Below are positions 45,020 through 53,548 of a stretch of 64,000 nt of DNA, piece after piece (the first letter of the stretch is position 1; the number at the start of each line of letters is the position of its first letter). The translations under genes were made by a program, and so were the position numbers. Below the pieces are notes generated by a model, which saw only the letters and a program-made list of their open reading frames with translations, did not search any database and had not been told where the DNA came from. The DNA is taken from the NCBI RefSeq assembly GCF_030812785.1, contig NZ_JAUSTJ010000002.1, positions 992,001-1,056,000 of the forward strand, in the 5' to 3' direction. The stretch is from Sphingomonas kyeonggiensis (GTDB taxonomy: Bacteria > Pseudomonadota > Alphaproteobacteria > Sphingomonadales > Sphingomonadaceae).

Positions 45020-45901
45020 ATGTTCTGGGGCTCCATTCCCGCGCTGGTGACGCCGTTCCGTAACGGCATCTTCGCGGAGGAAGACTATCGCACGCTTGTT
45101 GAATGGCAGATTGCCGAAGGCTCTGCCGGGCTGGTGCCGTGCGGCACCACCGGCGAGGCGGCGACCATGCCCAAAGACGAGCATTTCGAAGTGGTGCGCG
45201 TCTGCGCCGACCAGGCGAAGGGCCGTGTGCCCGTGCTCGCCGGCGCCGGCTCGAACGACACGCTGGTCGCGATCGAGAATGTGAAAGCTTCTGCCGACGC
45301 CGGTGCCGATGCGGTGCTGATGGTCCCGCCCTATTACAACCGACCGAGCCAGGAAGGCATCTTCCAGCATTTCGCGGCGATCGCCGAGCGGGCCGAGCTG
45401 CCGGTGGTGCTCTACAACGTCCCCGGCCGCACGGTGACCGACATCCTGCCGGCGACCATGGCGCGGATCGTCAAGGCGTTCCCGGGCAAGTTCATCGGCG
45501 TGAAGGATGCGACGGGTGCGCTCGCCCGCGTTTCCGAGCAGCGCGCCGGCTGCGGGCACGACTTCATCCAGCTCTCGGGCAATGACGAGACGGCGCTGGC
45601 CTTCAATGCGATGGGCGGTACGGGCTGTATCTCGGTGACCGCCAATGTCGCGCCGAAGCTCTGCGCCGAGTTCCAGGCGGCCTGGGCGGCGGGCGAGCAT
45701 GCGAAGGCGCTCGAGCTGCACGACCGTCTCTATCCGCTGCACCTCGCGATGTTCACCGATGCCTCGCCGGGCCCGGTGAAATATGCGCTGGGGCGGGTTC
45801 GGGAAGGCTTCCCGCAGGAGCTGCGCCTGCCGATGACGCCGGCCGGAGAGGCGAGCCGCAAGGCGGTCGACGCCGCGCTGGAATTCGCGGGGCTGGTCTA
45901 G
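45020..45901 (+). CDS. dapA: 4-hydroxy-tetrahydrodipicolinate synthase DapA
   Basis: A 293-residue TIM-barrel aldolase condensing pyruvate with aspartate semialdehyde on the way to lysine and diaminopimelate. Motifs: SIPALVTPF at the start, PCGTTGEAATM for substrate binding, ADAVLMVPPYYNRPSQEGIFQHF with the catalytic Tyr, YNVPGRT, and FIGVKDATG with the Schiff-base Lys. The open frame extends to 44963, but ATG 45020 gives the family's normal start and follows GAGGAAG. Peptidoglycan precursors link it loosely with the divergent slt gene. Two palindromic repeats follow the stop. Confidence 0.95.
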   Translation: MFWGSIPALVTPFRNGIFAEEDYRTLVEWQIAEGSAGLVPCGTTGEAATMPKDEHFEVVRVCADQAKGRVPVLAGAGSNDTLVAIENVKASADAGADAVLMVPPYYNRPSQEGIFQHFAAIAERAELPVVLYNVPGRTVTDILPATMARIVKAFPGKFIGVKDATGALARVSEQRAGCGHDFIQLSGNDETALAFNAMGGTGCISVTANVAPKLCAEFQAAWAAGEHAKALELHDRLYPLHLAMFTDASPGPVKYALGRVREGFPQELRLPMTPAGEASRKAVDAALEFAGLV

Positions 45902-45955
45902 CGACGCCTTCTCCTCCCTGGTGGGGGAGAGTCGATGGTGGCAACTAAAATCCAG

Positions 45956-46027
45956 TGCTCCTGCGAAAGCGGGAGCCCAAGGTTGGTTGGCACTTCGCCA
46001 TCCTAGGCTCCTGCTTCCGCAGGAGCA
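45956..46027. repeat. Inverted pair of CTCCTGC-type palindromic repeats
   Basis: TGCTCCTGCGAAAGCGGGAG (45956 on) and its near reverse complement ending GCAGGAGCA (46027) face each other across 28 bp in the dapA/hydroxylase gap. A single copy, GCTCCTGC-GAAA-GCAGGAGC, lies at 50781-50800. One dispersed family in this genome. Confidence 0.8.
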
Positions 46028-46045
46028 CATGATATTGTTGGTAGA

Positions 46046-46831
46046 TCAGGCCCGCTGCTCGCCGCCGGCATAATAGGTCGGCACATGGCCGCGGATCCAG
46101 GCGTTCTCGCGGAACCATTTGGTGACGATGTACTTGGTGCCCTCGAGCACGCGCATGCCCTCGTGCAGCGTGTCGTAATTGGGCGTGCCGTCTTCCATCA
46201 TGTTGTTCCAGATCAGCAACAGGCCCTTTTTCGGCTTGAAGCGAACCCCGGCACGCGGGAACCAGGTGGCGCCGCCTTCCTCGACATCGTTGAGATAGGC
46301 CATCGCGGTCCAGGTGCGCTGGCCGCCATATTCGAGCATCTTCTCCCAATATTCCGCACCTTCGTGGAAATAGTCGCAATGCGCGCGGAACTGCTGGCCG
46401 GGTGCATATCGCTGACCCTGCAGCGTCTCCGCATTCTCGGGCGGCAGGCCGAGGAGATGGGCGATGCGGTCGTCGATCTGCCAGACGAGATCGGACCAGC
46501 GGTCGAGGTCGGTCGAGCTGCTGGTGCGGAACTCGGGATCCTCGTGCGCCGCGAGCAGCGTGGAGGGGCGGGCCGATTTGTCGATCAGGGCGACCAGCGC
46601 GTCGCACTCCGCCTCGCTCAGGAAATCGGGAAAGGTGTAGAGCTGTGCGGTCTCCACCTTTGCCCGCTTGATGCCGGGATGGGACTCCAGCTTCGCCGTG
46701 ACTTCGCGGGCGATCCGCGCGCGGTTGGGCGAGGGAGATCCCGATACTCTGCCGATATTCTTGCTCACAAGGGCCAATTTGCGCCTGAGGGCCTCGCGGT
46801 CAATAGGGGTGGTGCCCCTTGCCAAAGGCAA
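46046..46831 (-). CDS. Prolyl 4-hydroxylase-like 2OG-Fe(II) oxygenase
   Basis: A 261-residue dioxygenase. The double-stranded beta-helix core has RAHCDYF (His-x-Asp iron ligands), GGQRTWTAMAYLNDVEEGGATWFP, and TLHEGMRVLEGTKYIVTKWFREN carrying the distal His and the Lys that holds 2-oxoglutarate. SSSTDLDRWSDLVWQIDDRIAHLLGLPPENAE precedes it, as in bacterial P4H-like proteins. It may hydroxylate prolines in a target such as a translation factor, but no partner is visible. No signal peptide, so it is cytosolic. Confidence 0.9.
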   Translation of the reverse strand: MPLARGTTPIDREALRRKLALVSKNIGRVSGSPSPNRARIAREVTAKLESHPGIKRAKVETAQLYTFPDFLSEAECDALVALIDKSARPSTLLAAHEDPEFRTSSSTDLDRWSDLVWQIDDRIAHLLGLPPENAETLQGQRYAPGQQFRAHCDYFHEGAEYWEKMLEYGGQRTWTAMAYLNDVEEGGATWFPRAGVRFKPKKGLLLIWNNMMEDGTPNYDTLHEGMRVLEGTKYIVTKWFRENAWIRGHVPTYYAGGEQRA

Positions 46832-46859
46832 GAGGCCCGGTCCTGACGGGCCGGGCCTC
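46832..46859 (-). terminator. Terminator of the RcnB-like gene
   Basis: GAGGCCCGG and CCGGGCCTC form a 9-bp stem around TCCTGACGGG just beyond the stop of the minus-strand gene. It overlaps the start region of the hydroxylase gene. T-run poor. Confidence 0.6.
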
Positions 46860-46885
46860 CCACTTCTGGCAAGATGCGGGCTGGC

Positions 46886-47842
46886 TTACCAGAAGATGTC
46901 GTAGATCGTGTCGACGATCTCGCCGGTCTCGACATCGACGAGCAGCGCGTCGTTGTAGTAGCGCACCCAGCGATACGGGCCGTAGACCTCGGGCAGGCGG
47001 TAATAATAGGGATCGTTGATCCAGTATTGCGACGAGAACAGGATCGAGCTGAGCGTGAAGCCGATCCCGAAGCGGCGATAGCCATAGCCCCAGCCCGACG
47101 GCGCATAGTAACGCGGCAGGCGGTAGAGGCCGCGGTTGGAGCTGCGATAGCCGCGCCAGTCGTAGCGGCGGTCGTTGCGCCAGCTGTTGTTCCAGCGACC
47201 GCGGTCGTTGCCGCCCCAGCCGCGGTTGTTGTCCCAGCGGTTGCGGTCGTTTCCGCCCCAGCCGCCGCGGTTCCAGCCGCCATTGTTGCGGTTGCGGTCG
47301 TTGTTCCAGTTGCGGTCGCGGTTGCGATCGTTCCAGTCGCGGTTGCCGCGATCCCACTGGCCGCTGCGATTGCCGTCGCGGTTCCAGTCGCGGCGGTCCT
47401 GGCCGTTCCGGTTCCAGTCGCGCCGACCGTCGCCGCCGCGGTTGCCGTCCCAGCGCTGCTGCGGCTGGGCCTGGGGCGGGGAGGCCTGGGTCTGGGGCGG
47501 GCGGGCCTGGCCGCCATTCCATTGCGGACGCGCGCCGCGGTCGCCGCCGTTCCAGCCGCCACGGTTCCAGCCGCCGCCATTGGCGCCGCCACCATTGGCG
47601 CCGCCGCCGTTCCAGTCGCGGCGCGGCTGCTGCTGCGGCTGTGCCTGTTGCTGGGGCTGGCCCGAGGACTGGCGCCAGCCACCGCCGCGATTGCCGCGGT
47701 CACCACGGTCCTGCGCCGGCTGCGAGGCGCCCGAATTGCCGGAACGGTCGCCGCCGCCCCAGCGATGCCCGCGATCCTGCGCCAGTGCCGGCGGGACCAG
47801 GGCTGTTGCGGCGATGATCGCCGCTAGCAAGGTCTTCTTCAT
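46886..47842 (-). CDS. RcnB-like secreted protein with Asn/Arg/Gly/Trp-rich repeats
   Basis: A 318-residue secreted protein. MKKTLLAAIIAATALVPPALA is a signal peptide. Residues about 25-230 are a low-complexity region of Gly, Asn, Arg, Asp, Trp and Gln with near-repeats (WNRGGW, NRDWNDRNRDRNWNNDRN, GGNDRNRWDNNRGW). The last about 80 residues (YRSSNRGLYRLPRYYAPSGWGYGYRRFGIGF, then DPYYYRLPEVYGPYRWVRYYNDALLVDVETGEIVDTI) fit the RcnB domain, a periplasmic nickel/cobalt homeostasis-linked fold. The long repeat region is atypical for RcnB itself and could bind polyanions. A terminator follows. Confidence 0.85.
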   Translation of the reverse strand: MKKTLLAAIIAATALVPPALAQDRGHRWGGGDRSGNSGASQPAQDRGDRGNRGGGWRQSSGQPQQQAQPQQQPRRDWNGGGANGGGANGGGWNRGGWNGGDRGARPQWNGGQARPPQTQASPPQAQPQQRWDGNRGGDGRRDWNRNGQDRRDWNRDGNRSGQWDRGNRDWNDRNRDRNWNNDRNRNNGGWNRGGWGGNDRNRWDNNRGWGGNDRGRWNNSWRNDRRYDWRGYRSSNRGLYRLPRYYAPSGWGYGYRRFGIGFTLSSILFSSQYWINDPYYYRLPEVYGPYRWVRYYNDALLVDVETGEIVDTIYDIFW

Positions 47843-47961
47843 AAGAGTGTCTCCGCTGGACCGGCACACGCGCCGGGCTTCGAGGGTAGCACCTCTCTAG
47901 AACCCGGCGGCTGACATGACTCTGAATTCATCTGTCAGCCAATTGAAAGCATCTGAAACAT

Positions 47962-48474
47962 CTAGGGTTCCGACTGGGCGGGCGTCGGCGCGTCCTGCCC
48001 GGGCTCGGGGGCCGGCGCGTCGCCCCGGGCGATGCGGGCGGCGTTCTGGATCGCCTCGATCAGCCGCGGATAGATGCCGCAGCGGCAGAGATTGGGGATC
48101 GCATCCTTGATGTTCGCCTCGCTGGGATTGCGGTTGCCCCGCAGCAGCACCGAGGCGGCCATCACCACGCCGGGGATGCAATAGCCGCATTGCGGCACGT
48201 TGGCGGCGATGAAGGCCTGCTGCACCGGGTGGCTGCGATCCTTGGACAACCCCTCGATCGTGGTGACGAACGTGCCCTCGAGCGCGCCGATCGTCTCCTG
48301 GCAGGCGAGGCGGGCGGTGCCGTCGACGTCCACGGTGCAGGCGCCGCAATCGCCGGTGCCGCAGCCATATTTGGTGCCGGTGAGGTTCGAGGCGTCGCGC
48401 AGCGCCCAGAGCAGCGGCGTGCGCGGATCCATCTTGTACGCGACCGGCTGGTTGTTGACGGTGAAACGAGTCAT
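47962..48474 (-). CDS. Orphan (2Fe-2S) subunit of a molybdenum hydroxylase
   Basis: A 170-residue two-cluster iron-sulfur protein of the xanthine oxidase/isoquinoline oxidoreductase alpha type. The first cluster ligands are in YGCGTGDCGACTVDV...RLAC and the second in QCGYCIPGVVMA...PNLCRCGIYPRL. It normally passes electrons from a molybdopterin subunit, yet no such large subunit lies next to it in this window. The C-terminus has a short Pro/Ala tail (PAPEPGQDAPTPAQSEP). Possibly the partner is encoded elsewhere. Confidence 0.9.
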   Translation of the reverse strand: MTRFTVNNQPVAYKMDPRTPLLWALRDASNLTGTKYGCGTGDCGACTVDVDGTARLACQETIGALEGTFVTTIEGLSKDRSHPVQQAFIAANVPQCGYCIPGVVMAASVLLRGNRNPSEANIKDAIPNLCRCGIYPRLIEAIQNAARIARGDAPAPEPGQDAPTPAQSEP

Positions 48475-48551
48475 GCGAGGGGTGTAGCGGGAAACGCGGT
48501 GTTTCCGAAACCGGCATTGTGCCGGGCCGCCCCGGGCGCGACATCAATCGC

Positions 48552-49352
<801 letters not shown>

Positions 49353-49514
49353 ATTACCCTAATTGGGTGCGAAAGTTCACTAAAGTCACGACATCCACAG
49401 CTACCGCGCAGCGGCTTTCCGAAGCGGCGGATTTACCCGTCCGGGTGCCTTCGCGTCCGGCTTGATATTCGCGATGAGAAAGAGCGAAGCGAGGGTGGCA
49501 GGCGAAATCCTATT
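49353..49514. other. Short gap before the GIY-YIG unit
   Basis: 162 bp without a gene. CGGCTTTCCGAAGCGGCGGATTT and CCGTCCGGGTGCC show small stems. No promoter call. Confidence 0.3.
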
Positions 49515-49910
49515 TTGGAAGTGAGTGCGTCCGCTCTGGACGTAACTCCGTCATCCCGGCCTTGTGCCGGGATCCACCGGGCCGCAGACAATGTCCGTCG
49601 TGATCGAAAGAACGCTTGCGTCTATATCCTGGCCAGCCGCTATAACGGCGCGATCTATGTAGGCGTGACTTCGAACCTGCTGGGTCGGATCATCCAGCAT
49701 CGCGAAGGCGCGTTCGAGGGACATGCGAAGAGGCTTGGGCTTCGGCGGCTGGTCTATTTCGAGACCGGCGAAAGCATGGAAGGGGCGATTGCGCGCGAGA
49801 AGCAGCTCAAGCGCTATCGGCGCGAGTGGAAGCGCAATTTGATCGAGCGGCAGAACCCGATGTGGAACGACCTTACTGTTGGGTTAGGGCTTGAGCCGTT
49901 GCCGGTATGA
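49515..49910 (+). CDS. GIY-YIG nuclease family protein inside a REP-like inverted pair
   Basis: A frame of 131 codons. The GIY-YIG domain starts near KNACVYILASRYNGAIYVGVTSNLLGRIIQHR: VYI and YVG correspond to GIY and YIG, and the Arg in HREG is catalytic. Downstream are the AIAREKQLKRYRREWKRNLIERQNPMW segment with the metal-binding Glu. It is the short YhbQ/UPF0213-like class, single-domain. The start is unclear: TTG 49515 and GTG 49521 both read through the left repeat arm, so the N-terminus (VTPSSRPCAGIHRAA) is encoded by repeat DNA. The gene is bounded by a 31-bp inverted pair (49549-49579, 49920-49950). Confidence 0.85.
   Translation: MEVSASALDVTPSSRPCAGIHRAADNVRRDRKNACVYILASRYNGAIYVGVTSNLLGRIIQHREGAFEGHAKRLGLRRLVYFETGESMEGAIAREKQLKRYRREWKRNLIERQNPMWNDLTVGLGLEPLPV
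49549..49579 (+). repeat. Left REP-like arm of the GIY-YIG unit
   Basis: CGTCATCCCGGC-CTTGT-GCCGGGATCCACCG: a small hairpin (CCCGGC/GCCGGG) within a 31-bp arm whose reverse complement recurs at 49920-49950 with 29 of 31 bases matching. Its CGTCATCCC and GGGATCCA ends match the repeats at 51.8 and 53.3 kb. Confidence 0.85.
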
Positions 49911-49919
49911 CTCGCTGCG

Positions 49920-49950
49920 CGGTGGACCCCGGCACAAGGCCGGGGTGACG
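49920..49950 (-). repeat. Right REP-like arm of the GIY-YIG unit
   Basis: CGGTGGACCCCGGC-ACAAG-GCCGGGGTGACG, the inverted partner of 49549-49579 (two differences). It starts 10 bp after the GIY-YIG stop codon. Confidence 0.85.
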
Positions 49951-49973
49951 TTTAGGGGCGTAGAGAGGGGTCC

Positions 49974-50732
49974 CTACTCCCGCCAGCTCTTGTCCGTGCG
50001 GTCCACCAGCCGGACCATTGCGGCGAAGTCCGCCGCGCCCGGGCCGCCGGGGACCTGGGCCATGTGGAGGTCGCGCTGGTGGACGGCGATCACTTCGTCC
50101 GGCACCACCAAGGGCTCGCCCATCGAGGCGGTGGCGATCTGGATCTCGCAGGCGCGCTGGAGCGACCAGTGCTTGATGAACGCCTCGGGCAGGGTGCGGC
50201 CCATCACCAGGATGCCGTGGTTCCGGAGCAGCATCACCCGCTTGTCGCCGAGATGCGCGAGCAGCCGCTCGCCTTCCTCGTCGCGCACCGTCACGCCCTC
50301 GAAATCGTGATAGGCGATCTGGCCGGCGAAGTTGCAGGCGTAGAAATTGGTGGGGCGCAGGCCGCCCTCGACGCTGGCGACCGCCATGCCCGCGGTGGTG
50401 TGGGTGTGTGCAATGCAATGCGCGTCAGGCAGGTGGCGGTGGAACAGCGCGTGCTGGACGAAGCCGGCGCGGTTCACCGGATAGGGCGAGTCGTCGAGCT
50501 TGTTGCCGTCGATGTCGATCTTGACCAGATTCGACGCTTTCACCTCGCTGAAGTGCAGCCCGAACGGGTTGATCAGGAATGCGCCTTCCTCGCCTGGCAC
50601 CTTCAGCGTGATGTGGTTGTAGATCATCTCGGACCAGCCGAGCATGTCGAACACCCGATAGCAGGCGGCGAGCTGCTGGCGCGCCTCCCACTCGGCTTCG
50701 GTCATCACTTTGGTTGCCAGCGCGGTGGCCAT
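49974..50732 (-). CDS. Class II aldolase/adducin family protein
   Basis: A 252-residue zinc aldolase-fold protein. MIYNHITLKVPGEEGAFLINPFG, VQHALFHRHLPDAHCIAHTHTTAGMAVAS with the His metal ligands, and VMLLRNHGILVMGRTLPEAF with another His are the class II aldolase signatures. A catalytic Glu is not plainly placed, as in many adducin-like members. Substrate unknown. Start Met 50732 follows GGGAGAGG at a good distance. It is divergent from the DUF3829 lipoprotein gene. Confidence 0.9.
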   Translation of the reverse strand: MATALATKVMTEAEWEARQQLAACYRVFDMLGWSEMIYNHITLKVPGEEGAFLINPFGLHFSEVKASNLVKIDIDGNKLDDSPYPVNRAGFVQHALFHRHLPDAHCIAHTHTTAGMAVASVEGGLRPTNFYACNFAGQIAYHDFEGVTVRDEEGERLLAHLGDKRVMLLRNHGILVMGRTLPEAFIKHWSLQRACEIQIATASMGEPLVVPDEVIAVHQRDLHMAQVPGGPGAADFAAMVRLVDRTDKSWRE

Positions 50733-50780
50733 GTTACCTCTCCCAAGGCTTTTTCGTTTTTCGGGTATGCCACAAGCTGC

Positions 50781-50800
50781 GCTCCTGCGAAAGCAGGAGC
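50781..50800. repeat. Single CTCCTGC-type hairpin
   Basis: GCTCCTGCGAAAGCAGGAGC: perfect 8-bp arms around GAAA, same family as 45956-46027. It lies in the promoter gap between the aldolase and lipoprotein genes. Confidence 0.8.
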
Positions 50801-50869
50801 ACATGCTCGATGGATCGAATGCGCGCGCAGTGCGTTTCGCCGGCGCAACGGTTGAGGGGTGTTTTCCGC

Positions 50870-51796
50870 ATGCTGAAGTTGAAGGTGCGCCAGGGTGTCG
50901 TCCTGGCGGGGTTGTTCACACTGGCCGCCTGTGGCGGCGCAGGCTCGGGGGGCGGCAACGGATCGGCGGCGGTGGCGACTTCGCCCGATGCCGCGGCCAA
51001 GATCAGCGCCTATACCGAGGCGTATAACGGCCTGATCGACACCTTCGGCCTGCCGGCGACGGCGGACACCTACAAGCAAGCCAAGATCCCGAGCCGATCG
51101 CCGTCGGACAGCATCAACGTCAGCGACGGCTGGGTCGAGACCGGCGAGGGCAAGCTGAAGGCGGCGATCGCGCTGCCGGGCTCGCTCGGCGATCTCGACA
51201 AGAAGGCGGAGGCGCTGGACGCCGCGCTGGTCAAGGTGCTCGCCCGGCTGGGGCCGCTCTATCAATATTACAACACCAAGGCCTATCGCGAGGACGCGCT
51301 GAAGCGCGGCAAGGCCGAGGACGCCCAGATGGTCGCCGAGTTCGATGCGGCGCTGAAGGCGATGGACGATTTCAACGCCGAGCTGGTCAAGCAGCGGCGG
51401 GCCGGCGCCGAGGCGGAGCTCGCCAAGCTCAAGGCGGACGGCAACATCGTCGGCTACAACAACAAGCAGGCGATGCTGCAGGCCGAGGAGCTGGTCGGGC
51501 TGTTCGACAAGCCCGAGGACCTGAAGGACGCGGCGATCTTCGCCAAGGGCGATGCGCTGGCGTCGTCGCTCGACAAGCTGCTGACCGAGCAGCAAAAGGC
51601 GATCGCCGAAGCCAAGACCAAGGCGACCGAGCCGCTCGAGAAGAGCCGGCTGGGTACCTATGAGCTGGTGGCGGAGATGCTGGGATCGATGATCGGCCAG
51701 TATCGCGAGCTGAAGCAGTCGCATTCGTCGAGCGACATGAAGTCGATGATCGACTCGTACAACAATGCGGTGGGGTCGGCGAACCGGATCAGTTGA
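50870..51796 (+). CDS. DUF3829/YiiG family lipoprotein
   Basis: A 308-residue lipoprotein with signal MLKLKVRQGVVLAGLFTLAAC and lipobox LAAC. The mature chain is mostly helical: AAAKISAYTEAYNGLIDTFG, GDLDKKAEALDAALVKVLARLGPLYQYYNTKAYREDALKRGKAEDAQMVAEFDAALKAMDDF. The YNxLID and YYxxKxYxxDxxxKGKxxH-like parts fit YiiG/DUF3829 proteins. Function of the family is unknown, but it is periplasmic and membrane-anchored. ATG 50870 was chosen because it begins the lipoprotein signal. A BIME-type repeat follows the stop. Confidence 0.85.
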   Translation: MLKLKVRQGVVLAGLFTLAACGGAGSGGGNGSAAVATSPDAAAKISAYTEAYNGLIDTFGLPATADTYKQAKIPSRSPSDSINVSDGWVETGEGKLKAAIALPGSLGDLDKKAEALDAALVKVLARLGPLYQYYNTKAYREDALKRGKAEDAQMVAEFDAALKAMDDFNAELVKQRRAGAEAELAKLKADGNIVGYNNKQAMLQAEELVGLFDKPEDLKDAAIFAKGDALASSLDKLLTEQQKAIAEAKTKATEPLEKSRLGTYELVAEMLGSMIGQYRELKQSHSSSDMKSMIDSYNNAVGSANRIS

Positions 51797-51816
51797 GCTA
51801 TTCTCGCTTTAATCAT

Positions 51817-51899
51817 CGTCATCCCCGCGAAGGCGGGGATCCAGGGTGGCAGAGCAATGTCCTTTGTGACTCTGGATCCCCGCCTTCGCGGGGATGACG
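51817..51899. repeat. GTCATCCCC-type inverted repeat pair (28-bp arms)
   Basis: CGTCATCCCCGCGAAGGCGG (51817 on, arm to 51844) and its exact reverse complement at 51872-51899. Each arm folds (CCCCGC-GAAG-GCGGGG). It lies between the DUF3829 and ScfR-type genes. Confidence 0.92.
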
Positions 51900-51925
51900 G
51901 ATATTGATAGCGGCGGGGTCCTTCC

Positions 51926-53323
51926 TCAACTGAACGCGTAAGGCACGACGCTGCGCCGGTCCGGATCGATCGCGATCGCCGAGGCCGCGGGGGGGAAGGC
52001 GCGTTGGTCGCAGTCCACCCGCGGGCAGATGCGGCAGCTGGCGCCGATCGGGGTGGCCGCGCCGCCCGGGCGGAGGTCGTCGGCATAGACGAAGTCGGCG
52101 GCGTGCAGCTCTTCGCAGCCCAAGGCCACGGCATAGCGGCGCGAGGGGCGGGCATAGCTGCCCGAGGGCTTCACCAGCCCCTTGGCCATCGAGACATAGC
52201 GGGTGCCGTCGGGCATCTCGGCATGTTGGACGAGGATCCGGTCGGGGATCGCCACCGCCTCGTGCACCACCCAGAGCGGGCAGGCGCCGCCGAGCGCGGC
52301 GAATTGCAGGCGGGTGGCCGAGTGGCGCTTGGTGATGTTGCCGGCCATGTCGACCCGGCAGAAGAAGAAGGGCAGGCCGGCGGCACCCGGGCGCTGGAGG
52401 GTCGAGAGGCGGTGGCAGGCCTGCTCGAAGCTCACCCCGAAGCGCTGGCGCAGCCGGTCGATGTCGTGGCGGACGGTGCGCGCGGTGTCCTTGAATGGGG
52501 TATAGGGCATCAGCAGTGCGCCCGCTGCATAGTTGGCGAGGCCGATGTTGAGCAATTCGCGCGCCGCGGGGGAGGCGAGGCCGGAGTCCTCGACCACCTG
52601 GCGCATCTCGTTCTCGAACTCGTAGCGGACCAGCCGGTGGGCGAGCAGGAAGGCGCGGCTCTCGGGCGGGAGCGCGCTGTTCACCGCCAGCGTGCGGTCG
52701 CGCGGGTCGAAGCGGCTGAGCTGGCCGCCGTCGCCCTCCTCGCCGGTGACGCGGACGCCGTGCCAGCGCAGCCGGTCCTCGAGGCCGCGGGTGGGGCGAT
52801 CGGGGTCGAGATCGGCGGAGAGCGTCTCGGCCGAGCGGTCGATCGCGTCGATGTAATTGCCCTCGGCCTGGAACCAGTCGCGCACCTCCTCCCAGGGGAG
52901 CGGGGCGGTGCCGGTCGAGCCGCTGTCGAACCGGTCGTCGAGGACGCGGAGCTGCTCCTGGCTGCGGCGCCAGGCCTCGTGCAGCGCGACCATGCGGCGG
53001 GCGAGGAGCGGCTGCTGCTCGATGCCGCGGCGGACATCGGCTTCGTCGAGCCGCCCGGCGGGGACGCTGGCATCGGTGGCGGCGTCGATCGTGCGGAGGA
53101 GGGCTGCGCTGTCCTCGACATCGCCGAACGCCTCGAGCGGGAATTCGCGGGCGAGCGCGACGAGGACGATGTCGGTGATCGGCCGGTCGTTATTCTCGAT
53201 CTGCGAGAGATAGGAGACCGAGATGCCGAGCCGGGCCGCCATCGCCGCCTGGCTGATCCCGGCGCGGCGACGCAGCTCGCGCAGGCGGAAGCCTTCGAAG
53301 ACGCGGCGGCGGGGTGTGTTCAT
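51926..53323 (-). CDS. ScfR-type short-chain fatty acyl transcriptional regulator
   Basis: A 465-residue regulator. The N-terminal XRE-type helix-turn-helix (LRELRRRAGISQAAMAARLGISVSYLSQIENNDRPI) is followed by an ImmA/IrrE-like central region (LLAHRLVRYEFENEMRQV; ARELLNIGLANYAAGALLMPYTPF). The family C-terminal domain has Cys-rich end ASCRICPRVDCDQRAFPP, a probable metal or cluster site. This is the RamB/PrpR/ScfR family, which senses acyl-CoA status and controls propionate or acetate catabolism. It lies divergently before pccB, so the propionate operon is its likely target. It is bracketed by two BIME-type repeats. Confidence 0.93.
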   Translation of the reverse strand: MNTPRRRVFEGFRLRELRRRAGISQAAMAARLGISVSYLSQIENNDRPITDIVLVALAREFPLEAFGDVEDSAALLRTIDAATDASVPAGRLDEADVRRGIEQQPLLARRMVALHEAWRRSQEQLRVLDDRFDSGSTGTAPLPWEEVRDWFQAEGNYIDAIDRSAETLSADLDPDRPTRGLEDRLRWHGVRVTGEEGDGGQLSRFDPRDRTLAVNSALPPESRAFLLAHRLVRYEFENEMRQVVEDSGLASPAARELLNIGLANYAAGALLMPYTPFKDTARTVRHDIDRLRQRFGVSFEQACHRLSTLQRPGAAGLPFFFCRVDMAGNITKRHSATRLQFAALGGACPLWVVHEAVAIPDRILVQHAEMPDGTRYVSMAKGLVKPSGSYARPSRRYAVALGCEELHAADFVYADDLRPGGAATPIGASCRICPRVDCDQRAFPPAASAIAIDPDRRSVVPYAFS

Positions 53324-53331
53324 TTTCCAAA

Positions 53332-53417
53332 CCCGTCATCCCCGCGCAGGCGGGGATCCAGAGTAACAAAGGGCATCGCTAGCGACTCTGGATCCCCGCC
53401 TGCGCGGGGATGACGGG
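53332..53417. repeat. GTCATCCCC-type inverted repeat pair (33-bp arms) in the regulator leader
   Basis: CCCGTCATCCCCGCGCAGGC (53332 on, arm to 53364) and its exact reverse complement (53385-53417), spacer 20 bp. Its edge is 8 bp from the ATG of the ScfR-type gene, so the hairpin lies in that gene's leader. Confidence 0.92.
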
Positions 53418-53456
53418 GAAAGGGTGAGGGGAGCGATCTGCGCATATCCGCAGTAT

Positions 53457-53497
53457 ATCTGCAAACCGGCGCGCTGCAACTTTGCAACATTGCATTT
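53457..53497. promoter_or_regulatory. TTTGCAA-type operator cluster between scfR-type gene and pccB
   Basis: ATCTGCAAACC (near 53457-53467), CAACTTTGCAAC (53477-53488) and CATTGCATTTGCC (near 53488-53500) are three TTGCAA-like sites in the divergent promoter. RamB, in the same regulator family, binds sequences of the form AAACTTTGCAAA. Match is by eye; binding is inferred. Confidence 0.55.
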
Positions 53498-53548
53498 GCC
53501 GTAGGGGCATGTCCCGATGCAGAGGCGCAGCCACCTAAGGGGAACCGC

